A DNA stretch of 64,000 nucleotides from UBA1926 sp002337215. Its GTDB lineage: Bacteria > Planctomycetota > Phycisphaerae > Phycisphaerales > UBA1924. The notes under the pieces are model-generated. The model did no database searches. It had not been told where the DNA came from and worked only from the letters and a program-made list of their open reading frames with translations. Both the position numbers and the translations under genes were made by a program. The DNA lies in contig CAXBAF010000017.1 of assembly GCA_963973795.1 (NCBI GenBank), positions 1 through 64,000 of the forward strand, read 5' to 3'. This document shows positions 26,932 to 35,066 of this stretch, piece after piece (the first letter of the stretch is position 1; every line of letters starts with the position of its first letter).

Positions 26932-27765
26932 ATGGCACGCGAACGACCACGCCGGCAATCGACGACCGCGCACGACCGCGTGGGCATCCGGCCCGCCTCC
27001 CGCCCGCGTCCGGCGCGCGGTTCCGACGCCGCGCACGCCGGGCCGATCCGCCGGTTCACCGGCGCACTGTTCGGGATCACAAGAACGATCACCGTGGACG
27101 GCGTCCGCTACCGGGAACGCAACCGCGTGACGCTCGATCGCGCGCTCGGCCCGCGCGGCAAGGGCGGCAAGGTCTACGAGGTCCGATTCCCGACGGGGCG
27201 GCCCATGACGATCAACGCGACCGAAACCCGCCGGTACGCCGATCTGATGACCGTGCCCTCGCTCGCCGCGATCTCCCGTGCGCGCAGGTTCGTCCGCCCG
27301 GGCGAGCGAGCCCTCGTGCTCGGCTCGGGGACCGGGGCGATCGCCGAGCTGGTCGCCCGGTGGACCGGGCCGCACGGCGGCGTCGTCGCGCTCGAGCACG
27401 ACCACGAGTCCGTCCGGTTCGCCCGCAGGCGGTACGCGCCCCCCAGCACCAGCCTCGAGCGGGGTGGACCCGAACTGCTCGCCGGCGAGATGGCCGGGGC
27501 GTTCGAGGTCATCATCGCCGATCAGTCGTATCTGTTCGCGTGCGAGCAGCCGGCCCGGGCGTGGGAAGAGATCTGGCGGGTGCTGAGCCCCGCGGGCCGT
27601 GTGATCCACGTGGGCGGCTCGTCCGACCACCCCGCGTCGGCGCCCCGCGTGCCGGCGGGGCTCGCGGTCCAGAGCGTCGAACTGGAGACCGGGCCCGGGG
27701 TGCTGCCGGTGCTGGTGCTGTCCCGCGGCGAGGGCGGTCCATCGCGGGCCGAAACCGAGCCCTAA
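26932..27765 (+). CDS. SAM-dependent methyltransferase, class I
   Basis: 277 residues. A basic disordered N-terminus (1-40) is followed by a small domain (about 40-90) and a Rossmann methyltransferase core. Motif I is RALVLGSGTGAIAELVARW, motif II the acidic VVALEHDHESVRFARRRY, and later VIIADQSYLF and RVLSPAGRVIHVGG. The substrate is not evident; the core resembles protein-L-isoaspartate or small-molecule methyltransferases only in general. It lies 25 bp after the MBL-fold gene and 10 bp before rsfS in the same direction, probably one transcription unit. Confidence 0.75.
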   Translation: MARERPRRQSTTAHDRVGIRPASRPRPARGSDAAHAGPIRRFTGALFGITRTITVDGVRYRERNRVTLDRALGPRGKGGKVYEVRFPTGRPMTINATETRRYADLMTVPSLAAISRARRFVRPGERALVLGSGTGAIAELVARWTGPHGGVVALEHDHESVRFARRRYAPPSTSLERGGPELLAGEMAGAFEVIIADQSYLFACEQPARAWEEIWRVLSPAGRVIHVGGSSDHPASAPRVPAGLAVQSVELETGPGVLPVLVLSRGEGGPSRAETEP

Positions 27766-27775
27766 CGTTGGGTTC

Positions 27776-28273
27776 ATGACTGAAGAGCCCCACACGACAG
27801 ACCAAACAACAGACCAGACCGCCCAGCACGAGCCCGAGACGGCCTCAACGGAGGCCGGGCATGAATCCGACCACGGGAAGAGCCGGAGCACGGGCGACCC
27901 CGAGCAGACCCGCTCGTTCGCGGTCGAGTGTGCGCGCATCCTGAAAGACGACAAGTGCGAGCACATCGTCGTGCTCGACGTCCGGGGGCGGAGCCAGGTG
28001 ACCGACTACGTCGTCGTCGGGAGCGGCACGTCCGACCGGCAGATGAACGCCGCGATCGGCGACGCGGTCGAGCTCGGGGAATCGCTGGGCTACTCGGCGG
28101 CGCGCACGAACAAGGACGACCGCTCGACCTGGCTGCTCGCCGACTTCGTCGACGTCGTCGTCCACCTCTTCGAGCCCAACACCCGGGCGTACTACGACAT
28201 CGAGATGCTCTGGGGCGATGCGCCACGCGTCGAGTGGCAGCGAGCCGAAGATTCGGCATCCGCCAAGAACTAA
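27776..28273 (+). CDS. rsfS: Ribosomal silencing factor RsfS
   Basis: 165 residues. RsfS binds ribosomal protein uL14 and blocks subunit joining when nutrients are low. The core (about 45-150) has the family features VLDVRGRSQVTDYVVVGSGT, then SDRQMNAA, DDRSTWLLADFVDVVVHLFE and TRAYYDIEMLWGDAP. A 40-residue Thr/Gln/Glu-rich N-terminal extension is unlike E. coli RsfS (105 residues) and is likely disordered. It sits between a methyltransferase and aroB, with about 40 bp to aroB. The usual partner nadD is not adjacent. Confidence 0.93.
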   Translation: MTEEPHTTDQTTDQTAQHEPETASTEAGHESDHGKSRSTGDPEQTRSFAVECARILKDDKCEHIVVLDVRGRSQVTDYVVVGSGTSDRQMNAAIGDAVELGESLGYSAARTNKDDRSTWLLADFVDVVVHLFEPNTRAYYDIEMLWGDAPRVEWQRAEDSASAKN

Positions 28274-28312
28274 CGACGAGAACCCGCAACAGCCCAGGGA
28301 GCGAGGACCAAG

Positions 28313-29518
28313 ATGGACGTGCGACGCGTGACCGTCGAGCCCGCGAGCGCCCCCGCCTACGAAGTCCGCGTCGGCGAGGGGGTCGCCGCCGCGTTCCCCG
28401 CCGAGTGCACCTCGGTGCTGGGCCATGCGCCGGGCCGGCTGTTCGCCGTGCTCGACGACGGCGTGCCCGAAGGCTTCACAGGTGCCGTGCTCGACGCGTT
28501 CCGGGCCGCGGGGTACGCGGTCACCACGCACGCGATGCACGCCACCGAGCGCACGAAATCGCTCGAATCCGTGGGCCTTCTGCTCACGGCGATCGCCGAG
28601 GCGGGGCTCGAGCGGCGCGACCCGGTCCTCGCGATCGGGGGTGGCATCGTCGGCGATGTCGCGGGGTTCGCGGCGAGTGCCTACCGCCGGGGCGTGCCGG
28701 TCATCCAGTGCCCCACGACCCTGCTGGCGATGGTGGACGCGTCGGTGGGCGGCAAGACGGGCGTGAACCTGACCGTGCCGACGCGCGATCGCGAGAACCC
28801 CGATTCGCAGCCGGCGCTGCTCAAGAACATGGCGGGCGCGTTCCACCAGCCGGCCGCGGTGCTCGCGGACGTCACGGCGCTCGGCTCGCTCGCGGACCGG
28901 CAACTCCGCGCGGGGCTCGCGGAGTGTCTCAAGCACGGCCTGATCTCGGGCGACTGGGACGACCCGACGCTGGGCGCATGGATGGACTCGGCGGTCCCCG
29001 CGATTCTGAGCCGGGAGAACGGTCAGCATCGGGCGACGCTGATCGAGTGCGTGGCGCGAAACGTCGCGGTCAAAGCCCGGGTCGTCGCGGCCGACGAGAA
29101 GGAAAAATCGGACACCGGCGGGCGCGCGCTCCTGAACCTGGGCCACACGTTCGCCCACGCGATCGAGACCATCCCGACGCTCTCGCCAGACGGGGATCCG
29201 GTGCACGCGCCGCTCCAGCACGGCGAGGCGGTCGCGCTCGGGCTCGTCGGTGCGTCGGCCTGCGCGGCGGCGATGGGGCTCGTCGGCACGGCCCACACCG
29301 AGCGCACGATCGCGTCGGTTTCGGCGTGCGGGTTGCCGGTCAAGGTTGCCGGGTTGCCCGACGATGAGGCCCTGGTCGCGCGGATGCGGCACGACAAGAA
29401 GGCCGCGGGGGGTGTGCTTCGGCTCACGCTCCCGACCGGCGACGCGACCGCGGCGTTGGTCACGGACCCCCCGCTTGAGGCGGTGCGTCTTGGGTGGTCC
29501 GCGATCCGCACCGGGTGA
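28313..29518 (+). CDS. aroB: 3-dehydroquinate synthase (shikimate pathway)
   Basis: 401 residues, slightly longer than typical (about 360). It converts DAHP to 3-dehydroquinate using NAD and a metal ion. Motifs: the NAD-binding AIGGGIVGDVAGFAASAYRR, PTTLLAMVDASVGGKTGVNL, LRAGLAECLKHGLI with the Glu ligand, and NLGHTFAHAIE and HGEAVALGLVGA with the metal-binding histidines. All are intact. An insertion (TVPTRDRENPDSQP) lies after the GGKTGVN motif. It is the last gene of the run from lpxA; a short AT-rich stretch with a hairpin follows. Confidence 0.95.
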   Translation: MDVRRVTVEPASAPAYEVRVGEGVAAAFPAECTSVLGHAPGRLFAVLDDGVPEGFTGAVLDAFRAAGYAVTTHAMHATERTKSLESVGLLLTAIAEAGLERRDPVLAIGGGIVGDVAGFAASAYRRGVPVIQCPTTLLAMVDASVGGKTGVNLTVPTRDRENPDSQPALLKNMAGAFHQPAAVLADVTALGSLADRQLRAGLAECLKHGLISGDWDDPTLGAWMDSAVPAILSRENGQHRATLIECVARNVAVKARVVAADEKEKSDTGGRALLNLGHTFAHAIETIPTLSPDGDPVHAPLQHGEAVALGLVGASACAAAMGLVGTAHTERTIASVSACGLPVKVAGLPDDEALVARMRHDKKAAGGVLRLTLPTGDATAALVTDPPLEAVRLGWSAIRTG

Positions 29519-29563
29519 GCATCGTTCGCAAACCTCTTTCAGTATTCCTACTTACGTAAATAC

Positions 29564-29579
29564 CCACCTTAAAAGGTGG
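29564..29579. promoter_or_regulatory. Perfect inverted repeat in an AT-rich spacer before the ParA fusion gene
   Basis: CCACCTT-AA-AAGGTGG lies in a markedly AT-rich stretch (about 29525-29605) between aroB and the ParA-type gene. The stretch also contains the palindrome TACGTA at 29553-29558. The repeat could be a weak aroB terminator (no U-tract follows) or an operator. Further on, GCCGATAA at 29615-29622 equals the -10 consensus of FliA-type (sigma-28) promoters, but a good -35 is not visible. Confidence 0.4.
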
Positions 29580-29703
29580 TGTGATTATGTCATTCAAGCA
29601 TTCGCCGAGTGGAGGCCGATAACGCGGCCGGGAAGAGGAGGTGTGGACGAGGGTTTGGGCGTCGATTCTGCGAGAGCCGATTCCGGCTTAGGGGCGGATC
29701 CGA

Positions 29704-31257
29704 ATGCGGACGATCGCGATCATCAATCAGAAGGGCGGCTGCGGGAAGACGACGACAGCGATCAACCTCTCGGCGGTCCTCGCGGAGATGGGGCATCGGA
29801 CGCTGCTCGTCGATCTCGACCCCCAGGCGCACTGCGCCGCCGGGCTCGCCGTGCCCCCCGCGAGCATCGAGTACGACATCGGCGATGCGATGCTGAAGGT
29901 CGGCGGCACCGAAGCGAGCGCCAAGTCGTTCGATCCTGAAAAACTGCTGTGGCGGGTCTCCCGCAACCTGGACCTGGCGCCGAGCCGGACAAAGCTCGCG
30001 GCGCTCGAGGCGGTCCGCGGGGGCCTCGCATCGGCACCGGAGCGTGAGCACCGGCTGCGGCGCGTGCTCGATGTGGTGCGGGACACCGCGGTCAAGGACA
30101 CAGAGTCGGGCCCGTTCGAGTTTGCGGTGATCGATTGCCCCCCGGGCATCGGGCTGCTGACCTACAACGCGATCGCGGCGGCCGAGGAGATCCTGATCCC
30201 GGTCGAGACGAGTTTCTTCAGCCTGCAGGGCGCGACCAAGCAGGCCGCGACGATCCAGAGCCTGGGCCGGCGACTGGGCACGCGTCCGGTGACCCGGCTG
30301 CTCGCGACGATCCACGATCCGAGCCATTCGCTCGCCCAGGACCTCCGCGATGAGCTCGGCAAGCGGTTCGGCGACGCGGTGATCCCGGTGTCGATCCGCC
30401 AGGACCCGCGGGTCCGTGAGGCGTCGTCGTACGGGCAGCCCGTGATCGAATACGCGGGCGAGTCGGAAGGCTCGACCGACTACAGGGCGCTCGGGGCGTG
30501 GCTGTTGGGCGACACCGCGGGCGAGCTGGACGACGCGACAATCGAAGTGAAGCCGACGGAGCTGCCCTTGGGCGCACGCCGGAAGACCGCTCGGCCTCTG
30601 AATGGGCGGTCGAATCCGGCTGTTTCGGCCCCCGCGCCGGCGACACCCACGCCGACAACCCCGAAGGCTCCCGCTGTCGAGCCCCTGCGAGCGGCGGGCG
30701 CGACTTCTCAGGGTGCTGCGGTCGCTTCGAGCACCGCGACGAAAGCTCCGTCTCCCGAGGCGGCGCCGGCGACGGAGCCGAAACCCGCGGGCGACCCGGT
30801 CGAAACGCTGAGCCGGGTGGAGGATCTGGTCCGCCGGGCGGCGGCGTTGAACGAGAAAACACGCACGCCGGCCGGGCCCTCGCGGCTGCAGACGCGGCTG
30901 CGGAGTTCGAACGGTGCGGTGCGACTCGTTGAGGACGCGCACGATTCGGACCGCCGATCGAAATCGGTCGCGCGGCTCTTCGGTGCAAGGCGGCACGGCA
31001 ACAAGATCGTCTTCGTCCAGCCGATCGAGCTCGGTCTCGATGTCCGCATCGCGGGCGATTTCAACAACTGGAGCGCGACGGCGACGCCCATGACGCGGAA
31101 CGAGCCGCTGGGTGTGCACGAAACGACGCTCGATTCGAGTTCGGGGCGGATCTGCTACCGGCTCGTGGTCGACGGACGTTGGGTGGAGGATCAGTTCAAC
31201 CCGTTCAGCGAGCTCAACGAGTTCGGCGAACGGAACAGCATTGTTGAGGCAGACTGA
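29704..31257 (+). CDS. ParA-type ATPase fused to a glycogen-binding (AMPK/CBM48-type) domain
   Basis: 517 residues. Residues 1-265 form a ParA/MinD ATPase: deviant Walker A KGGCGKT at 10-16 with signature Lys10, VDLDPQAHC (Walker A'), VIDCPPGIGLLTYNA (Walker B) and a typical C-terminal half. Residues about 275-430 are a Pro/Ala/Thr-rich linker. Residues about 434-517 are an E-set carbohydrate-binding domain: VRIAGDFNNW (Trp456), CYRLVVDGRW (Arg486, Trp493) and FGERNSI (Asn511). These equal the sugar-contact Trp, Lys/Arg, Trp and Asn of the AMPK beta glycogen-binding module. An in-frame stop upstream limits the start to 29704, with AGGGGCGG before it. No ParB or parS is nearby. ParA ATPases place cargo in the cell; the sugar-binding domain suggests the cargo is glycogen or a similar polysaccharide (inference). 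Confidence 0.85.
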   Translation: MRTIAIINQKGGCGKTTTAINLSAVLAEMGHRTLLVDLDPQAHCAAGLAVPPASIEYDIGDAMLKVGGTEASAKSFDPEKLLWRVSRNLDLAPSRTKLAALEAVRGGLASAPEREHRLRRVLDVVRDTAVKDTESGPFEFAVIDCPPGIGLLTYNAIAAAEEILIPVETSFFSLQGATKQAATIQSLGRRLGTRPVTRLLATIHDPSHSLAQDLRDELGKRFGDAVIPVSIRQDPRVREASSYGQPVIEYAGESEGSTDYRALGAWLLGDTAGELDDATIEVKPTELPLGARRKTARPLNGRSNPAVSAPAPATPTPTTPKAPAVEPLRAAGATSQGAAVASSTATKAPSPEAAPATEPKPAGDPVETLSRVEDLVRRAAALNEKTRTPAGPSRLQTRLRSSNGAVRLVEDAHDSDRRSKSVARLFGARRHGNKIVFVQPIELGLDVRIAGDFNNWSATATPMTRNEPLGVHETTLDSSSGRICYRLVVDGRWVEDQFNPFSELNEFGERNSIVEAD

Positions 31258-31303
31258 GAGACGCGGCGCGCGGCCCACTCGCGCCGGGTCCACGAGGAGT
31301 GCC

Positions 31304-32734
31304 ATGGAATCGCACCACGGGAGCGCGGATGCGCGCGCATCGCTGAGACTCGTTGATACCGGCGGAGAGGCCGTCTGGGAACCCGATCCCGCGGTGGACA
31401 CCGACGAGCTCGACGCGCTCGCGGAGCTATTCATCGGAGCCGACGACGCTGCGCCGGAGGGCGCGGGCGGCGATGAGCATGACCGCGGGCACGCGGCGGA
31501 CACGGCCCGCTCCGAGCGGCCGGCACCGATCACCGAACCGGCGATCGAGGCGGTCATCACCGGGCACCTTCCCGTCCGCGGGGCGGTGTGGGTGCGGGCG
31601 TACGCGTCGGCGGTTTCACGGGGTGAGGGTCGGCCGGTCGCGCTCGTGCGCGTCACGGGCGATCGGACGACCGTCGAGCTCGTCGGGTCGAGCGTCGAGA
31701 CCGAGGCCGTGGATGACACGGAACTCGCGATCCAAGCGGTATCGAGCGCGACCGAGCACTGGCTGCTGCACTTCGACGAGGTGGACCAGGCGGGGATGCT
31801 GCGCGAACAAAGGTTTGACCGTGTGACGGTGCTGAGCGGGGCGGATGAGCCCGCGGTGGTGTCGGCGTACCGGCTGCTCAAGACGCTGAGCGATGACCGG
31901 GGGGACGCGATCGCCGAGGGGGCGGTCGATGTCGGGATCTCGGTCGTGGGCTCGGGGCACGACGAGACGACGCGGGCGACCGACCGGATCGGGATCGCGG
32001 CCAAGCGGTTCTTGGGCATGGCGCTCTCGCCCCGGCGGGCGGTGCCCAAGATCGAGACCGCGACGGTGTCGATGATCGGCGAAGCGGACGCGCGGTGCGA
32101 GCCCTCGGACCTGCTGGAGACAATCGCGGCGTGCGTGGCGGACGCCCGCGAACCGGCGGTGGACCGGGACACCGCGCGTCGGGTGGCGTCGGTGCTCGAC
32201 AGCGGTCGCCCGGCGCCGGCGGTCGGCGCTGCGGCGGGGCCTGTGCCTGGGTCTGGGACAGGGACAGGGACTGAGCACTCGACGAGGACATTCGCACAGG
32301 AATCTGTCCTTGAGCCGAAGGCGGTCGGCGGATTCGCGCCGGGTGCCGCGGATGGGCCGATCGCCGAGTCTCGGGTGGATCGCCCGCTGCCCTCGACGCT
32401 GGTCCCGGGGCTCACGGGGCTCGATCTGCCCTGCCCGGTCGCCGAGCGGGTCGAGATGGCGATCGACGGCGCGGGCGGGCTGCATCTGCTCGCGTGGTGG
32501 GACGGGGACGCGGCGGGTGAACTCATGAAAGCACGCGTGTGGGCGGGTGTGAACCTGCCGCTGCTCGCTCGGCTTGCGCCGCTCGACACATCGAACCGGC
32601 GGGCGACGCTGCACGCGGTGTGCGACTCGGTGGGCGTCGCGGCGGATCTGCGCGGCGCCGAGTTGACGGTGCACCTCGCGCAGCCGATCACGGCGGCGAC
32701 GGCGAACGGCTGGGTGACGACGGCTGTTGACTAG
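31304..32734 (+). CDS. MinD-like protein without P-loop, partner of the ParA fusion
   Basis: About 476 residues. I know of no named family. Residues about 171-250 follow the second half of MinD/FlhG ATPases: FDRVTVLSGADEPAVVSAYR (like D.vlvvt.pep.avtdaY.lik), then VGISVVGSGHDETTRATDRI and AAKRFLGMALSPRRAVPKI (like ..vaerFLg..l..lG.iP.d). The place where a P-loop would stand reads GHLPVRGAVWVRAYASAVSR (87-106), followed by VALVRVTGD. It aligns with KGGvGKTtvaaNLA...vaLvDlD but lacks every nucleotide-binding residue. An acidic N-terminus (25-70) and an unassigned C-terminal domain (about 375-476) flank it. The start at 31304 has GAGGAG upstream, 46 bp after the ParA fusion, so they form one operon. 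Confidence 0.7.
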   Translation: MESHHGSADARASLRLVDTGGEAVWEPDPAVDTDELDALAELFIGADDAAPEGAGGDEHDRGHAADTARSERPAPITEPAIEAVITGHLPVRGAVWVRAYASAVSRGEGRPVALVRVTGDRTTVELVGSSVETEAVDDTELAIQAVSSATEHWLLHFDEVDQAGMLREQRFDRVTVLSGADEPAVVSAYRLLKTLSDDRGDAIAEGAVDVGISVVGSGHDETTRATDRIGIAAKRFLGMALSPRRAVPKIETATVSMIGEADARCEPSDLLETIAACVADAREPAVDRDTARRVASVLDSGRPAPAVGAAAGPVPGSGTGTGTEHSTRTFAQESVLEPKAVGGFAPGAADGPIAESRVDRPLPSTLVPGLTGLDLPCPVAERVEMAIDGAGGLHLLAWWDGDAAGELMKARVWAGVNLPLLARLAPLDTSNRRATLHAVCDSVGVAADLRGAELTVHLAQPITAATANGWVTTAVD

Positions 32735-32779
32735 CCGCTGCAAGTCCGCAGGCGACGCGGAAGACAAGGACCAAAGAAA

Positions 32780-32801
32780 ACACCGGGCATTCGCCCGGTG
32801 T
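32780..32801. terminator. Bidirectional terminator between the ParA operon and clpX
   Basis: A perfect 9-bp stem ACACCGGGC / GCCCGGTGT with loop ATTC sits between convergent genes. On the minus strand it runs into TTTTCTTTGG, a good U-tract for clpX. On the plus strand the tail is TCTTTGTATT, adequate for the gene ending at 32734. Confidence 0.85.
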
Positions 32802-32833
32802 CTTTGTATTGGGTCCGAGTTCGATCAGTTCGA

Positions 32834-34288
32834 TCAGGCGGATTGCGACCGCTGGATGCGGAGTTCCGTGAGGGGTCGGGGGCTCTCAACGTGGGCCGCG
32901 TCGATGACGTACTCCGCGTTCTCGTTGTCGAGGTCGGGGAGCTCGAACATCAGCTCGCTCATGCACTCCTCGACGACGCCGCGGAGGGCGCGGGCACCCG
33001 TCTTGCGTTCGATCGCCTTGTGGGCGATGGCGCTGAGGGCGTCGTTGGTGAAGGTGAGCTTGGCGCCCTCGAAGCTGAACATCTGCTGGAACTGCTTGAC
33101 GAGCGCGTTCCGGGGCTCGGTGAGGATCTGGATCAGCGCGTCCTCGCCCAGGGGCATGAGAGGCGTGATGACCGGGAGTCGGCCGATGAGCTCGGGGATG
33201 ACCCCGAACTCGATGACGTCCTCGTTGCTGACCTTCTGGAGGAGCAGCTCGCGTTCGTGGATGTTGCCCTCCCAGGCGGTGATGTCATCGTCCTGGGTCA
33301 TGGAGGCGGCGAAGCCGATCTTGGTCTGCCCGATCCGCCGGCGGATGATCTCTTCGAGCCCGACGAAGGTGCCGCCGCAGATGAAGAGGACCTGGCTGGT
33401 GTCGAACTGGATGTACTGCTGCTCGGGGTGCTTGCGGCCGCCCTGGGGGGGGACGTTGGCGACGGTGCCCTCGAGGAGCTTGAGGAGCGAGCGCTGCACG
33501 CCCTCGCCCGAGACGTCGCGGGTGATGCTGACGTTGCTCGAGGTTTTGCCGACCTTGTCGACCTCGTCGATGTAGATGATGCCTCGCTGGGCGGCCTCGA
33601 CATCGAAGTCGGCGGCCTGCAGGAGCTTGAGCAGCAGGTTCTCGACGTCTTCGCCGACGTACCCCGCCTCGGTGAGCGTGGTCGCGTCGCCGATGGCGAA
33701 GGGGACCTTGAGCATCCGGGCGAGCGTCTTGGCGAGCAGGGTCTTGCCCGAGCCCGTCGAACCGATCATCAGGATGTTGGACTTCTCGAGCTCGATGTCG
33801 CCCGCGTCCTCGCTCTCGGCGTGGATCAGTCGCTTGTAGTGGCTGTGCACCGCGACGGAGAGGGCCCGCTTGGCGGCGGTCTGCCCGATGACGTATTCAT
33901 CGAGGAACTCTTTGATCTGGCGCGGGCTGGGGACGTCGCGGAGGACACCCGTCGAGCCGGAGACACGCCGCCGTTCCTGGCGGAAAATGTTCTGGCACAG
34001 ATCGACACACTTGGAGCAGATGTAGACCTCGTTGGGGCCCTCGACCATGGGCCCGACCTCGCGGCTGGTCTTGCCGCAGAACGAGCATGTGGTGATCTTG
34101 CGGCCCTTGAAGCCGCCGCCGGAGCCGCCCCGGCCCGAAGTGCTGTTGCCGTCGTCGTTTCCGTCACCGTTCCCGTCGTCGGGTGCGTCGGTGTCGTCGC
34201 CGGCCGCCATCGCGAGAAGTCGCGCGTCGTCGTCGGCGGGGGGCGGGCTGGTCGCGGGTGCGGCGTTGGTGCGTGCGTGTTCAGACAT
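32834..34288 (-). CDS. clpX: ClpX, ATP-dependent unfoldase subunit of ClpXP
   Basis: 484 residues, about 60 longer than E. coli ClpX because of a disordered Asp/Asn/Gly-rich N-terminal extension (1-60). The zinc-binding domain has CSFCGK and YICSKCVDLC (four Cys). The AAA+ core has Walker A GSTGSGKTLLA, Walker B GIIYIDEVDK, sensor and arginine-finger region, and the RRRIGQTKIGF segment. The family's pore loop YVGEDVE and the ClpP-contact loop IGF are present. It recognises and unfolds tagged proteins for ClpP. clpP is not adjacent here, although it often is in other bacteria. Confidence 0.95.
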   Translation of the reverse strand: MSEHARTNAAPATSPPPADDDARLLAMAAGDDTDAPDDGNGDGNDDGNSTSGRGGSGGGFKGRKITTCSFCGKTSREVGPMVEGPNEVYICSKCVDLCQNIFRQERRRVSGSTGVLRDVPSPRQIKEFLDEYVIGQTAAKRALSVAVHSHYKRLIHAESEDAGDIELEKSNILMIGSTGSGKTLLAKTLARMLKVPFAIGDATTLTEAGYVGEDVENLLLKLLQAADFDVEAAQRGIIYIDEVDKVGKTSSNVSITRDVSGEGVQRSLLKLLEGTVANVPPQGGRKHPEQQYIQFDTSQVLFICGGTFVGLEEIIRRRIGQTKIGFAASMTQDDDITAWEGNIHERELLLQKVSNEDVIEFGVIPELIGRLPVITPLMPLGEDALIQILTEPRNALVKQFQQMFSFEGAKLTFTNDALSAIAHKAIERKTGARALRGVVEECMSELMFELPDLDNENAEYVIDAAHVESPRPLTELRIQRSQSA

Positions 34289-34614
34289 GGGTCGTCGGAT
34301 CTCCCTGTCGGCTGCCCGAGAATTCTCCCCGCTTCCGGCCCGCTCGATGTGGTGTTCGAGCGGTGTGGATGCGCCGGCGTGGCCGCGCCGGCAGCGGTTC
34401 GGTGTCTATCGGCCCATCAATCGCTCGGGTCGAGCCCGAATCGGTGGGGCGATGCACATGGTACCCCCCACGCCCGCGCTGCCAACCGTGTTGCGGAGCA
34501 TCCCTCGCACACGGGGCCCCCTGCACAGGGTCTGTTCGCGTCCGGATTGTGCTTATTTATGCGTCTTCACCGTTATCAGGGACGGTTTCGGGCACCGTCA
34601 TCACCGGTCAATTC
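34289..34614 (-). promoter_or_regulatory. Upstream region of clpX
   Basis: A 326-bp spacer without a credible gene. It contains AT-richer patches (for example TGCTTATTTATGCGT near 34550-34565), the only ones nearby, where the clpX promoter probably lies on the minus strand. I do not see a clear heat-shock (CIRCE-type) operator. Confidence 0.35.
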
Positions 34615-35061
34615 TCACTGGTCGTTGTCCGGCGCCGGGTCGGGCGGGTTTTCTGGTCTCGGAGGTTCCGTTCCGGGGAGCGGCCTGCCCGAGAGATCGA
34701 ACCCGGGCTCAGCGACCCGGCCTCCGGCCTTGCGGATCGCGTCGGCGCGGACCTGCTCGGCGTCCTTGCCGGTCGCCTTGGCGATGATGACGGCGCGTGT
34801 GCGCTCGTATTCGTCGTCTGATACCTCGCCGCGGTCTCGCATCGCGCGGAGGTCGGCGAAGAGCCCCGCGCTTTCTGATGATTTGTCGTCGGCGAACATC
34901 CGCTTGCGCAGGTACAGGATCACGAGCCCCCCCACGATGGAGAGGACCAGGAGGGTGACGAGCAACGGCAGGATCTCGTGGAGCAGGACCGGCGCGTTGC
35001 CGGCCTGCGCGAGCGTTGTCGGTATGCCGTTGATCGGCGCGAGAAGAGGCCCGTGTGCCAT
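34615..35061 (-). CDS. Small membrane protein with SHOCT-like C-terminal helix pair
   Basis: About 148 residues. One transmembrane helix (about 30-52, LHEILPLLVTLLVLSIVGGL) is followed by basic residues and a helical segment FADLRAMRDRGEVSDDEYER, which resembles the SHOCT (short C-terminal) oligomerisation motif (L..L...G.It.eEye..K). A proline-rich tail ends the protein. Function is unknown. The ATG at 35061 has GGAGG nine bases before it; a GTG three codons upstream lies inside the end of the preceding gene. The two genes are therefore closely coupled. Confidence 0.75.
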   Translation of the reverse strand: MAHGPLLAPINGIPTTLAQAGNAPVLLHEILPLLVTLLVLSIVGGLVILYLRKRMFADDKSSESAGLFADLRAMRDRGEVSDDEYERTRAVIIAKATGKDAEQVRADAIRKAGGRVAEPGFDLSGRPLPGTEPPRPENPPDPAPDNDQ

Positions 35062-35066
35062 GGGGC

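Noticed and set aside
29590..32691. 1033-codon minus-strand frame opposite the ParA operon
   Set aside because: Serine/arginine-rich shadow without motifs; the plus strand has conserved Walker and CBM motifs.
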